Shown: in pieces, positions 1 through 8,274 of the stretch | Layout: each line of letters starts with the position of its first letter | Numbering within the stretch: position 1 is the first letter of the stretch | Origin: CAYNTH01 sp964427055 | Lineage (GTDB): Archaea; Aenigmatarchaeota; Aenigmatarchaeia; CG10238-14; SCSR01 | Length of the DNA: 14,488 nucleotides | Direction: 5' to 3' | Assembly: GCA_964427055.1 (NCBI GenBank) | Contig: CAYRSQ010000019.1 | Coordinates: forward strand, 1-14,488 | The notes under the pieces: generated by a model | Told to the model about the DNA's origin: nothing | What the model saw: only the letters and a program-made list of their open reading frames with translations | The model's database searches: none | Program-made: the position numbers and the translations under genes

Positions 1-447
1 ATGGTATATGGTAATAGAACGAACAAGGAATCAAACAAGATAGAAAAATCCGTGAAGCTGAGGATAGTACCAATCATAGGTGATGGAAGTAATCTTATAG
101 CTATGATACATGTTGATGACCTCACAGAAATCGCGATAAGGGCATCGGCCAAAGGGAATTCTGGTAATATATATATCGCATACGGAGAGTCTTACACTTG
201 GAACCAACTAATCGACAATGTATCTAAAAAATTGAGGACAAGAACATTCAAGCTTCATATACCGAAGAAATTAGCTTTACTGCCTTTGAAAGTTTTGGAA
301 GAAGCGACAAATCTGTTAGGACTTGTAACCCCATTTTCATGCAAGAGACTTGACGGATTCGATAAAGTCATAAAATATGACACCAGCTTAACTGAAAAGG
401 ATTTGAAGTTTAAACCCGATTCAATTTTTAATAGGTCCCGAGCATGA
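1..447 (+). CDS. NAD-dependent sugar epimerase/dehydratase, C-terminal part (5' end outside window)
   Basis: This is the C-terminal 148 residues of an extended short-chain dehydrogenase/reductase, the family that epimerises, dehydrates or reduces nucleotide sugars in the cytoplasm. The visible marks are VYG at residues 2-4 (the usual R-x-x-x-VYG strand after the catalytic YxxxK), IIGDGSN at about 25-31, and IHVDDLTEIAIRA at about 36-48, the standard H-V-x-D substrate-side motif. The NAD-binding GxxGxxG and the catalytic Tyr/Lys would lie upstream. The ATG at base 1 is internal to the domain and is not the real start. The TGA stop overlaps the next ATG in an ATGA, so the gene is translationally coupled to the glycosyltransferase that follows. 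The tail after residue 115 has the D-x-S-x-x-x-x-x-L pattern (YDTSLTEKDLKFKP) common near the end of such epimerases. The exact sugar cannot be told from this fragment. Confidence 0.85.
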   Translation: MVYGNRTNKESNKIEKSVKLRIVPIIGDGSNLIAMIHVDDLTEIAIRASAKGNSGNIYIAYGESYTWNQLIDNVSKKLRTRTFKLHIPKKLALLPLKVLEEATNLLGLVTPFSCKRLDGFDKVIKYDTSLTEKDLKFKPDSIFNRSRA

Positions 448-1292
448 ATTTTTCTGTAATAGTACCAGCATATAGAGAAAAAAATCTAGAGGAATTGGTA
501 GACAGAATTTTAAACCAGAAGTTAGAAAACCACATGAAGTTGGAAAAAATAGTCATAGTAGCATGCGAATGTGGAGACATTCGTTTGATAGAAAATGATA
601 AGCTAATGATAATTGAAGAAGAGAAGAGAATGGGAAAAGCTTTCTCTATTAACACTGCATTGAAAGACATTAGTTCCGACATAGTATTACTCGAAAGCTC
701 TGACACTCTTCCACACAAAGACACAATACAGCATCTATTGGAACCTTTCAAAGATTCCAAGGTTGGAATGACGGTAAGCAAACCCGTCCCCAAAAATAAC
801 AGGCGCGAATTCATAGGATTTGTAGTGAACATAATATGGAGTCTACATCACAAAATATCTACTAAGCATCCTAAAGGAGGGGAAATGATAGCTTTCAGAA
901 ATGTCATATCGGAGGATATACCTAAAAAACTGGCTACGGACGAATCTTATATAGAGTTTATGATTAAGAAGCTCGGATATGAAATACTGTATGTCCCAAG
1001 TGCTATTGTATATAATAGTGGACCTAGCAGCATTTCCAATCTAATAAAACAAAGGAGAAGAATATTCAATGGGCATCTTCATATCAAAGAAGAATATGGA
1101 TACTCGGTATCGACAATGGATCCCTTTCCTATATTGAAAGAGGTCGTAAATTTATTCAAAACTGAAACCAGTATGAAAAAGAGAATTTGGATTATAGGAG
1201 CCGTTATGATAGAAACATGGTCTAGAACATTGGCCTCAATCGATTTCTATATTCTGAAAAAAATTCCGTACAAATGGGAGATGGTCAAATGA
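444..1292 (+). CDS. GT2 family glycosyltransferase
   Basis: A 282-residue GT-A fold inverting glycosyltransferase that moves a sugar from a nucleotide donor, probably onto a lipid-linked or surface glycan at the inner membrane face. The nucleotide-binding start is VPAYRE (7-12). KRMGKAFSINTAL (61-73) is the G-K-x-x-A-x-N motif. ESSDT (84-88) stands at the DxD position. TDE (165-167) supplies the likely catalytic base, and QRRRI (203-207) matches the QxxRW acceptor motif of processive synthases with its Trp replaced. The C-terminal stretch around 248-270 is hydrophobic and may tether it to the membrane, but it lacks the several helices of cellulose or hyaluronan synthases. The start is set by the ATGA overlap with the epimerase stop and by AGGT seven bases upstream (433-436). 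The DxD and QxxRW changes make the donor and acceptor uncertain. Confidence 0.88.
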   Translation: MNFSVIVPAYREKNLEELVDRILNQKLENHMKLEKIVIVACECGDIRLIENDKLMIIEEEKRMGKAFSINTALKDISSDIVLLESSDTLPHKDTIQHLLEPFKDSKVGMTVSKPVPKNNRREFIGFVVNIIWSLHHKISTKHPKGGEMIAFRNVISEDIPKKLATDESYIEFMIKKLGYEILYVPSAIVYNSGPSSISNLIKQRRRIFNGHLHIKEEYGYSVSTMDPFPILKEVVNLFKTETSMKKRIWIIGAVMIETWSRTLASIDFYILKKIPYKWEMVK

Positions 1293-2371
1293 AAAAACTG
1301 CTCACTCATAGAAATGTCGAATTGTTTTCCAACATCCTTTGTTATAACTGCTTCAAAATATTCGGAATTCCAAAAAAACTACCCGTCTTTTTGACAATAA
1401 ATGTAAATGATTTGTGCAATTCTAGATGTAGAATATGCAATATATGGAAAAATGATTCGGAGAAGAAAGTAAAGGAACAGCTGAAATTATGGGAGTTTGA
1501 AAGGATATTCAAAAATTACGGTAATTTATATTGGGTAACAATAACAGGAGGTGAACCCTTTCTTAGGAAGGACTTAGTGGAGGTTGTGAAAACCATATAC
1601 AACAACACAAGACCATTATATTTAACAATAACTACTAATGGAATGGTTCGGAAAAAAATATTAAAGGATGTAGCTTCTATTTTAGAGAACTGCCCTCATA
1701 TGAACCTTATAATCAACGTTTCCATTGACGGTAAAGAAAAAGACCATGACTTTATTAGAGGAGTAAAAGGATCATACAGACTGGCTAAGCATACCATAAA
1801 AGACCTTAAGTCCATCGAAAGTGAAAAACTTATTGTAGGAGTTAATACAGTCATATCAAAATATAACGTGAAAAATTTCGAAAATTCATACAAACATATT
1901 CTGAAGGCAATCGAACCGGACTCTTTCATATTTGAAATAGCTGAAAATAGGGCAAAATTGTACAACAATGACCTTGACATATCACCTGATGCCACACACA
2001 AACAGAAGGCTCTCGATTTCCTGATAGAAAATACGAACATACAAGTTGGTGATATAATCCCTAATCTAAGGAAAATGTACTATGAAAGTTTGTACGAACG
2101 GAGATTTCATGAAAATTTCGAAGGGATAGCTTCTGGCTATATTATGTCAAATGGAGAAGTACGGCTCAGCGACTCTATGAAACTCGTTGCTGGTAATGTC
2201 AGAAATTTAGATTATAATTTCAGAAGAATCTGGTTCAGTAAAAGAGCCGAAGCTATAAGGGTTAAGATGAAAAAGGGATACTGCAGCATAATCTCAAATG
2301 CATTTTACGTGAATTATTTGTGTAATATCAAAAATCTGCCTGAATTCATTTTTTCGGTCTATTTCCGATGA
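1289..2371 (+). CDS. Radical SAM enzyme, probable glycan or lipid modifier, with reduced C-terminal cysteines
   Basis: A 360-residue radical SAM protein. The CxxxCxxC triad that binds the 4Fe-4S cluster is CNSRCRIC at about residues 43-50. ITGGEPF (about 85-91) is the SAM-contacting GGE motif, and SIDG near 145-148 is another core strand. The C-terminal third resembles the twitch/SPASM extension, with the G-N-V-R and W-F-S-K-x-A-x-x-I-R pattern. Where related proteins as I recall them carry auxiliary-cluster cysteines, Ser appears before the GN (SDS near 299-301 in the longer numbering), and only two Cys (332, 345) remain near the end. I chose ATG 1289, not ATG 1274, because it gives the ATGA overlap with the upstream stop seen elsewhere in this window, has GGAG eight bases upstream (1277-1280), and avoids a non-conserved MGDGQ head. 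The 3' end overlaps the opposite-strand CapK-like gene by 26 bases. The substrate is unknown. Confidence 0.87.
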   Translation: MKKLLTHRNVELFSNILCYNCFKIFGIPKKLPVFLTINVNDLCNSRCRICNIWKNDSEKKVKEQLKLWEFERIFKNYGNLYWVTITGGEPFLRKDLVEVVKTIYNNTRPLYLTITTNGMVRKKILKDVASILENCPHMNLIINVSIDGKEKDHDFIRGVKGSYRLAKHTIKDLKSIESEKLIVGVNTVISKYNVKNFENSYKHILKAIEPDSFIFEIAENRAKLYNNDLDISPDATHKQKALDFLIENTNIQVGDIIPNLRKMYYESLYERRFHENFEGIASGYIMSNGEVRLSDSMKLVAGNVRNLDYNFRRIWFSKRAEAIRVKMKKGYCSIISNAFYVNYLCNIKNLPEFIFSVYFR

Positions 2372-3602
2372 CCATTGGCCTTTTTCCGCCTTCGGTAACT
2401 TCTGTAGCTTCAGTTTCGAAACATTTTACCTCTATAGGCTCATTGAACAGAAAGTCCATTCTATGCTTAATTTCACTCGGTATGTTCTTTTTTACGTCAA
2501 ATGTGACGAATTCAACGTCAAACCTGTTGTGCCCTTTGTAGGATACTTTGAAGTTTCTTAAACTATCCAAATCTGAGATAGAATCTATAATCTCCCGAGG
2601 TGAGAATACTTTCCCTGAGTCTAATTCTATCATATCAATATCTCTGCCTTCTATACTTTTCAACAAAGGTAGCCCCCTTCCACATGAGCAAACATCATCA
2701 GTAGGGACGAGTATGTCTCCCATGTCGTATCTTATTATAGGCAATATGAAGTTTACCAATCCTGTGAACACGGAAGTCTTACCATATGGGGAATCTATGT
2801 GTTCTAAAACCACACTATCCATGTCGATATGGTATCCGGAATTTTCCTCGCATTCCCATGCAGTCCTGTTGAATTCGCTTATTCCATATTGATCTTTGAG
2901 TTCGATGTTGAAAGCATCGTTTATTACTTTTCTCATGTTGTTGGACAAAATCTCTGCATGGGTTATTAGACATTTTGGATTTATGATAACATTATCACGA
3001 ATCATTGTTTTGGAAATGGAATAAAGTCTGGACGGAAAATAATACATGTATTCTGGATTGAGTTTAACCAGAAGTTTCAATTGGTCATCATCGGAAAGTT
3101 TATGACTTATATGTATTTTCCTCATCAAACCAAATTTATTGTAATTTTTTGTTTTGAATGGTTCATACCAATAATAGGCGAGTGGCTTCGTCGGATTATA
3201 TCCAGCAGCCACTAATGATCTTAAATATATCGCATCTAAATAGTCCCATGCCCTGTTGTCAAATATCATCTCGAATGGCGTCCCGGAACTCCCTGATGTA
3301 ACTTTTTTAGTATACTGATTAAGATTGTAGGACTCTCTATAATTGTCGGCTATGAACTGCTCGTAATTCTCAATAAGATCTTGTTTTGAGATTAATGGGA
3401 GTCTATCCATATCGTCCGTGCTCTTGATTTTATCTATATCCACATCGAACGATTTCCATATTCGCCTGTAAAATGGCACGTTTTTGTATGCGTGGACGAC
3501 AATCGCTCTGAATCTCTTGTTTTGTATTTCTTTGAGTTCGTTCAGTTTCATCCACTGATGTTTCTGAACCTTCAGAAAATAGTACAATTTCCTAGTTATC
3601 AT
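2346..3602 (-). CDS. CapK/PaaK-like adenylate-forming enzyme
   Basis: A 418-residue member of the ANL (AMP-binding) superfamily, in the phenylacetate-CoA ligase / coenzyme F390 synthetase / CapK branch. These enzymes activate a carboxylate as an acyl-adenylate and pass it to CoA or another nucleophile. The phosphate-binding loop TSGSSGTP is at 102-109, the aromatic-Gly motif DQYGISE at 237-243, RYDMGD at 291-296 stands for the A7/A8 region, and CSCGRGLP (305-312) followed by GR near 319-320 is typical of this branch. GGKRP (405-409) carries a candidate C-terminal catalytic Lys. The N-terminal NVPFYRR (41-47) is also typical. CapK-type proteins often occur in capsule and surface-polysaccharide loci, where the substrate is rarely known, so acylation or amidation of the glycan is an inference. 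The gene is transcribed against its neighbours. Its ATG lies about 27 bases from a TATA element, so the mRNA is probably leaderless. Confidence 0.88.
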   Translation of the reverse strand: MITRKLYYFLKVQKHQWMKLNELKEIQNKRFRAIVVHAYKNVPFYRRIWKSFDVDIDKIKSTDDMDRLPLISKQDLIENYEQFIADNYRESYNLNQYTKKVTSGSSGTPFEMIFDNRAWDYLDAIYLRSLVAAGYNPTKPLAYYWYEPFKTKNYNKFGLMRKIHISHKLSDDDQLKLLVKLNPEYMYYFPSRLYSISKTMIRDNVIINPKCLITHAEILSNNMRKVINDAFNIELKDQYGISEFNRTAWECEENSGYHIDMDSVVLEHIDSPYGKTSVFTGLVNFILPIIRYDMGDILVPTDDVCSCGRGLPLLKSIEGRDIDMIELDSGKVFSPREIIDSISDLDSLRNFKVSYKGHNRFDVEFVTFDVKKNIPSEIKHRMDFLFNEPIEVKCFETEATEVTEGGKRPMVIGNRPKK

Positions 3603-3624
3603 TTAAATTAGATAACGAAATGAA

Positions 3625-3634
3625 GTTATAAATA
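3625..3634 (-). promoter_or_regulatory. TATA element for the CapK-like gene (probable leaderless transcript)
   Basis: Read on the minus strand, the sequence is TATTTATAAC, a good archaeal TATA box. Its centre is about 27 bases before the ATG at 3602. Archaeal transcription usually begins about 25 bases after the box centre, which puts the RNA start at or within a few bases of the start codon. No GGAGG-like sequence precedes the ATG. This fits leaderless initiation, but no transcript data are available. Confidence 0.55.
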
Positions 3635-3691
3635 CTGAACCATAATATCAACCTTAAACCACCTTATCATCATCAGGCACCTTGAAACTGA

Positions 3692-3698
3692 TTAAATA
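3692..3698 (+). promoter_or_regulatory. Weak TATA-like element for the large GT-C gene
   Basis: TTAAATA lies 37-43 bases before the ATG at 3735. A start 25 bases downstream would give a leader of about 15 bases, with a weak AGGA-like sequence just before the ATG. The divergent arrangement with the CapK-like gene requires a plus-strand promoter somewhere in the 132-base gap, and this is the best candidate. AT-rich background makes chance matches easy. Confidence 0.3.
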
Positions 3699-3734
3699 GA
3701 AAATCAGAAAACTTCAAAGAATAAATATAGGATT

Positions 3735-6557
3735 ATGAGTTTCTTTGAAAAGGATGAATTCAAAATTTTCCTTACATTCTTCATTATATACGCGCTCCTC
3801 GTTCATTGGGCAGATTGGGACAATGAATCCAGGCTAGCATTATCCAAAGCGATAGCAATGGAAAATAGACTGGAAATTGATTCCTATGTAAATTTCACTG
3901 GCGATAGATCAGTTTACAATGGTCATTATTACTCTAGCAAAGCTCCCGGACTCTCTATGCTCGCTGTTCCTGAAGTAGTGTTCTTTGATTTGTTAGTTGA
4001 CGAAGATATTGACAATGATAAAACAATATTCAATATAACAGATTTGACGCCAAATGAACTTATTTTAAGAATAATCTTTTCAGTGACATTTTCGGCTCTT
4101 CCGGGATCTTTATTGATTCTTCTAATTTATAGAATGACAAACTACATTCTTTCAGAAAATTATAAGAGACTTATTGTAGCATGTTCTTTCGGATTTGGGA
4201 CCATATTATTCGCTTATGGCACATCGAGTTTTGGATATGCTACAGCATCATTCTTGGGTTTTTTAGGATTCTCATATATATTCAGGACCAGCAGAAATGA
4301 ACTACCAATTCGTTTTTGGTTCATTTCAGGAGTTTTGTTGGGATTTGCCATTGTTGTAGAATATCTGATGGTGCCCATTGTAATGGGTGTGATATGTTAT
4401 ATTCTCTTATTAAAAATTAAAAAACGGTACATGGCTCAAATATTATTTGGTTGCTTTATAGGATTGCTACCATTGCTTATATACAATTTCTTAATTTTCT
4501 CAAACCCATTAGAATTTACGAGCTTGCACTTAGACCCCGAAATATTCGTCTGCCCTTCAAAACTGGAATATTGCCAACCCATCGGATTAGATGACGTAAT
4601 CTTTGATGCTGTTACATTCCCTATAGGAGTTTTTAATGCATTATTTTCCCCTTACAAAGGAATCCTCTTCTATTCGCCCATTTTGATACTTTCCATCTTA
4701 GGAATTCCATATCTCAAAAAACAGCATAAATACCTCGCAGTATTCACAACCTTCATTCTCGTCTTATTCTTATGTTTCATAAATTTTTACTCCGTTTGGA
4801 CAGGAGGAGCATCTTTTGGATTAAGATTTATGGTTCCACTAATTCCGTTCTTATCGATTCCATTCTCCGTTTCGTTAGAAAAGTTTTGGAAAGCTAGATT
4901 TTTCAGACTAATTTTTGTGATGCTCTTGTCTGTATCTATATTTCACATGTTACTTGGATTTAGTGCTTCCTGGGAAGGATTGGGGTACCTATATTTCAAA
5001 GGACAGAATGTTAAAGAAATATTCAACCTAAATTGGGGAAACAGATCAATAGAGACCGATTATTATGGTGCGATATTGTCCAACCCGTTATATGATTACT
5101 ATTTACCAGAATTCATCAAAAACGGTGTGAGAAGTAGAATCTTAGAATACGTTTTAATTAAAAAAACTCCGGATATACGTTCGATTACACTTATTCCGCT
5201 AAAAAAAATAAAACTGCTTACAACGAGTTTTGGCTTCATAACCATAGATGTTACGTTCATAATAATCCCTATAATATTTGCTTTAATATCTATACTTTGG
5301 AAAGACAGGTGGTATTCGACTAAGTCGCGAAAATATTCGCTAATCGTACTTTCCGTTATATTGATTGCGTTGATTCTAACTAGAATCGGAACTTCAAATT
5401 TAGTATATAACGAAGATTGGTATCCTACCGTGGAAGAGAGTGAAACGAAGTGGATGGAAAGAAATGGATCTGTATATATCTATTCCGATGAATCGGAGAA
5501 AAAGATACTCAACCTGTCACTTGAGAATTATAAAACGGAAAAGGTCTCTATTTACTTCAATGGGATGTATGTCAACACTTACAATAACCAAAGTTACGTA
5601 TTGGAAGATTTGAATTTCAAAAAAGGAGAAAATATATTGTATCTAAACTCCAGTGACGATTGTCATATTCCATTGGAAGAAGAAAATCAAATCAAATGCA
5701 CCACCATATTGGAGTGTTTTGACATGAAGCTATCCCCATATAATATGTCTTACGATCCGAGATGCATAACTTATGGGATTGCTAACATCGAAGTATTCGA
5801 TTATAGTGTACTTGGCAAACTCAATGATAGTATCGTTTTTGGAAATGGGATGAAAGAGCTGGAAGAATCCAAGGGAATGGATTACAGATGGGTTGGAGAT
5901 ACTGGAAAGATATATTTCACATCAACTTCCGATTCATTTAGTATACTAAAACTCAGAACTTGGACGCATACGGAAGATAGAGCAGCAGAATTCTACATTA
6001 ATGGGAACAAACTATCGACTGAGACTATATCGATTGAAGATAGCGAAGTGGTATTGCCCGCCGTGTATCTGGATGAAGGACTGTACACATTGGAAGTCGT
6101 GTCACAGTGTGATTATCCCGAAAATGAAGCCAGGTGTATTAGTATAGCTATCAGCAATCTTACCATAGAAACTTACACTCCTATGGAAATCCTTGAAGCT
6201 GGGTTCGGAAGTTCAGGCTGGTTTGTCATGGAGAACGATTCAGAGAAAGAATTTAGATGGATGACTGATAAAGCCACGATAAAATTTTATAAGTTTGGTG
6301 TAGATTTAGATCGTGACATGAAATTTTCAATAGAAAGTTATTGGAAACCGAGAGACTTGATAATCAGACTTAATGGAAACTCTATAAAAACTGCTAAAAT
6401 TTATGAAGAAAGAAATTTATCTTCTAAACTCATTTTACTCCAAGGGTACAATGAGATAGAGTTCCTATCCAAAGAGGGATGCGACATTCCGTTCGAAAAA
6501 GAAGGAATAAATGATAGACGATGCCTAAGCTTTTCAATTCACGGGTTGGAATTCTAA
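3735..6557 (+). CDS. Large GT-C membrane glycosyltransferase with three extracytoplasmic tandem modules
   Basis: A 940-residue polytopic protein. Residues 1-550 hold roughly 12 hydrophobic segments. The first outer loop carries W-A-D-W-D-N-E-S-R (25-33) and GHYYSSKAPGLSMLAVP (63-79). The acidic residues after helix 1 and the K-x-P-G motif are features of GT-C enzymes that take sugars from polyprenyl-phosphate donors on the outer membrane face. TGGASFGLRFMVPLIPFL (356-373) matches the G-G-x-x-F-G-x-R-F-x-x-P-x-x-P-F-L block of the same group. Residues 560-940 are soluble and fall into three related beta-rich modules (about 560-688, 702-812, 821-940). Each begins near a K/R-W, contains an NG turn and ends in a Cys-Pro...R/K-Cys pattern that could form a disulphide. 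This half also carries nine N-x-S/T sequons. A DPM1-like donor synthase is encoded downstream. Sugar and acceptor are unknown. The modules could bind the acceptor glycan. Confidence 0.82.
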   Translation: MSFFEKDEFKIFLTFFIIYALLVHWADWDNESRLALSKAIAMENRLEIDSYVNFTGDRSVYNGHYYSSKAPGLSMLAVPEVVFFDLLVDEDIDNDKTIFNITDLTPNELILRIIFSVTFSALPGSLLILLIYRMTNYILSENYKRLIVACSFGFGTILFAYGTSSFGYATASFLGFLGFSYIFRTSRNELPIRFWFISGVLLGFAIVVEYLMVPIVMGVICYILLLKIKKRYMAQILFGCFIGLLPLLIYNFLIFSNPLEFTSLHLDPEIFVCPSKLEYCQPIGLDDVIFDAVTFPIGVFNALFSPYKGILFYSPILILSILGIPYLKKQHKYLAVFTTFILVLFLCFINFYSVWTGGASFGLRFMVPLIPFLSIPFSVSLEKFWKARFFRLIFVMLLSVSIFHMLLGFSASWEGLGYLYFKGQNVKEIFNLNWGNRSIETDYYGAILSNPLYDYYLPEFIKNGVRSRILEYVLIKKTPDIRSITLIPLKKIKLLTTSFGFITIDVTFIIIPIIFALISILWKDRWYSTKSRKYSLIVLSVILIALILTRIGTSNLVYNEDWYPTVEESETKWMERNGSVYIYSDESEKKILNLSLENYKTEKVSIYFNGMYVNTYNNQSYVLEDLNFKKGENILYLNSSDDCHIPLEEENQIKCTTILECFDMKLSPYNMSYDPRCITYGIANIEVFDYSVLGKLNDSIVFGNGMKELEESKGMDYRWVGDTGKIYFTSTSDSFSILKLRTWTHTEDRAAEFYINGNKLSTETISIEDSEVVLPAVYLDEGLYTLEVVSQCDYPENEARCISIAISNLTIETYTPMEILEAGFGSSGWFVMENDSEKEFRWMTDKATIKFYKFGVDLDRDMKFSIESYWKPRDLIIRLNGNSIKTAKIYEERNLSSKLILLQGYNEIEFLSKEGCDIPFEKEGINDRRCLSFSIHGLEF

Positions 6558-6580
6558 AACAGTATCATATCTGAGAATCT

Positions 6581-6599
6581 AAAAAGAATTAATTAATTA
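6581..6599 (+). promoter_or_regulatory. Possible BRE/TATA promoter inside the glycan cluster
   Basis: The 58-base gap between the large GT-C gene and the next gene contains purine-rich AAAAAG followed by ATTAATTAATTA, ending about 17 bases before the ATG at 6616. The spacing from the box centre to the ATG is about 22 bases, which would suit a leaderless start for the next three genes. No Shine-Dalgarno-like sequence precedes that ATG, which agrees. The low-complexity AT-rich sequence keeps confidence low. Confidence 0.33.
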
Positions 6600-6615
6600 C
6601 CATTAAAGATTATTT

Positions 6616-8274
6616 ATGGAAGATAGATTTCCCATTTACATATTGATTGCATCCATACTCGTGCTATTGTTCCTATTTTCCAGAGGTTTCTACACGTTCG
6701 ATTTCTATATACATTCGAGGATAGCCGAGCATTACAAGCAAATGTGGTTTTCGACCTTTGACCAGAAAGTTGGTATGACCGAACTCACTACTTATCCACC
6801 TATCGCACATCAATTACTCGCCATACTATATTTGTTCCTGCCAATTAACATTGGATATACTTTATTGATGGGAACCTCATTAGTCCTTTTCGCATACTTC
6901 TTGTCCAAATTTTCCGTCGAATATCTGGAGCTTGGGGGGAAACATTTTTGGTTAATATACATAATCCTGATTACTTCCCCAGGCATACTCATGACTGTAT
7001 TTGTCTTCGGACAGATTACGAGTATGGTTGGATTTGCGTTTGGAGCTATGTCTATATATTATTTGTCTAAATTCGTAGACAATGAGAAATCGAAATACCT
7101 TTTATTGTCTGAATTGGCGCTTGTATTAACTGCATTTTCCAACGTGATAAGTTTCATAGTAATTTCCATAATCTACGTGATACTCGCGATATCGGAACAC
7201 AAGGCATTACTTAACCGATTGGGAGATGTGATTAAACTATCGATATTTCCTCTATTACTCCTTATGTCGATATACTACCCTTTCATACAAAACTTTATGT
7301 CGGAATCCCTGATACCTTCAAAGGAAATCATACACTTCTCAAGATATCCATTTGCATTGGAAATCAACATAGAAAGGTGGTACTCGATGTACGGATTTTC
7401 ATTGTTGATGGTGCGCCTTCCATTATTCCTGTGCGTAAGTCCCCAAAAGCATACGAGGAAGTTCATCACTCTATATTTCATAGCGGCATGTCTATTACTT
7501 ATAGGATTAGGTAGAACTACCCCCGCTACAAAGGTATTTCTAGGTTTTGAATACTGGCTCACATATGAAAGATTCGCGGTGTTCTCGGCGGCATTATTTT
7601 GGATATTCTTCGTCTACTTTATACCGAACATTCCCAAACTGGAAATATTGTACAGGAACAAGAAATTTGAAATAGTGAAAATCTTAATAATATTGATTAT
7701 CGTTGCTTCCAATATAAATGACCTGTACAATTCGCACTCTCTCTTTTTGATGGTTCCAGTGGGTCACTATGACCAAAACAGAGCTGAAATTACCGAATAT
7801 GCTTTATCATTCCTAGACGAATCCAAAGGATACTATCGATATCAGACATTCGGCTACGGTCGAGCGATAGGTGAGATTTATCTATATAGCAGATTGCCCA
7901 CACTGGACTCTGACTATTATACAGGACGAACCATTGACTGGATAAGGGACTCTGGATATTCCGAGATAGACCAGATAACGAACATGACCTTCCTCGATAC
8001 GTTCATAGAGCATGCAGACGAATATTCGATAAAATACATACTCACATTCGATGAATATCACGAAAATTACATGAAAACTAGCGATTGGAAACTACTGAAT
8101 CGAGCTAATTTCTCAACAAAGGCCGTAACGATATGGGAGAATCCTGACTCAGTGTCTGAGGTGGCACACGTAGAAGAGGAGTTCAAGTCGATAAACTACA
8201 TAAGAGGCGTGATCCCTATGTTCGCCCTTTTAATCTTTTCCGCATTACATATAAACCATAGGCGTTTTACATGA
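6616..8274 (+). CDS. Polytopic membrane protein, GT-C glycosyltransferase-like
   Basis: A 552-residue protein with about 11 hydrophobic segments between 8 and 366, a soluble stretch at about 370-525, and a last hydrophobic segment near 532-546. D-F-Y-I-H at 29-33 after helix 1 and T-Y-P-P at 59-62 in the first outer loop are typical of archaeal GT-C-like proteins, including those annotated by the '6-pyruvoyl-tetrahydropterin synthase related' membrane domain. YERF (317-320) in a late helix and the R-x-x-G-E-I-Y-L-Y-S-R-L-P-T pattern near 416-429 fit that family. The extracytoplasmic stretch contains N-M-T and N-F-S sequons. The expected role is transfer of a sugar from a polyprenyl-phosphate donor, but no member of this type is firmly characterised to my knowledge, so the call rests on topology and context. 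The TGA overlaps the next ATG (ATGA). Confidence 0.65.
   Translation: MEDRFPIYILIASILVLLFLFSRGFYTFDFYIHSRIAEHYKQMWFSTFDQKVGMTELTTYPPIAHQLLAILYLFLPINIGYTLLMGTSLVLFAYFLSKFSVEYLELGGKHFWLIYIILITSPGILMTVFVFGQITSMVGFAFGAMSIYYLSKFVDNEKSKYLLLSELALVLTAFSNVISFIVISIIYVILAISEHKALLNRLGDVIKLSIFPLLLLMSIYYPFIQNFMSESLIPSKEIIHFSRYPFALEINIERWYSMYGFSLLMVRLPLFLCVSPQKHTRKFITLYFIAACLLLIGLGRTTPATKVFLGFEYWLTYERFAVFSAALFWIFFVYFIPNIPKLEILYRNKKFEIVKILIILIIVASNINDLYNSHSLFLMVPVGHYDQNRAEITEYALSFLDESKGYYRYQTFGYGRAIGEIYLYSRLPTLDSDYYTGRTIDWIRDSGYSEIDQITNMTFLDTFIEHADEYSIKYILTFDEYHENYMKTSDWKLLNRANFSTKAVTIWENPDSVSEVAHVEEEFKSINYIRGVIPMFALLIFSALHINHRRFT

Noticed and set aside
428..832. Minus-strand 134-codon frame opposite the GT2 gene
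   Set aside because: It is antisense to a gene with clear glycosyltransferase motifs and has low-complexity Ser/Phe/Ile content.
1274..1288. Earlier ATG for the radical SAM gene
   Set aside because: The start at 1289 has a GGAG site at the right distance and the ATGA overlap used elsewhere. The extra five residues are not domain-related.
3688..3707. CTGATT...AATCAG inverted repeat in the divergent gap
   Set aside because: The arms are only six bases with an eight-base AT-rich loop, which is easily found by chance and has no second copy or clear role.
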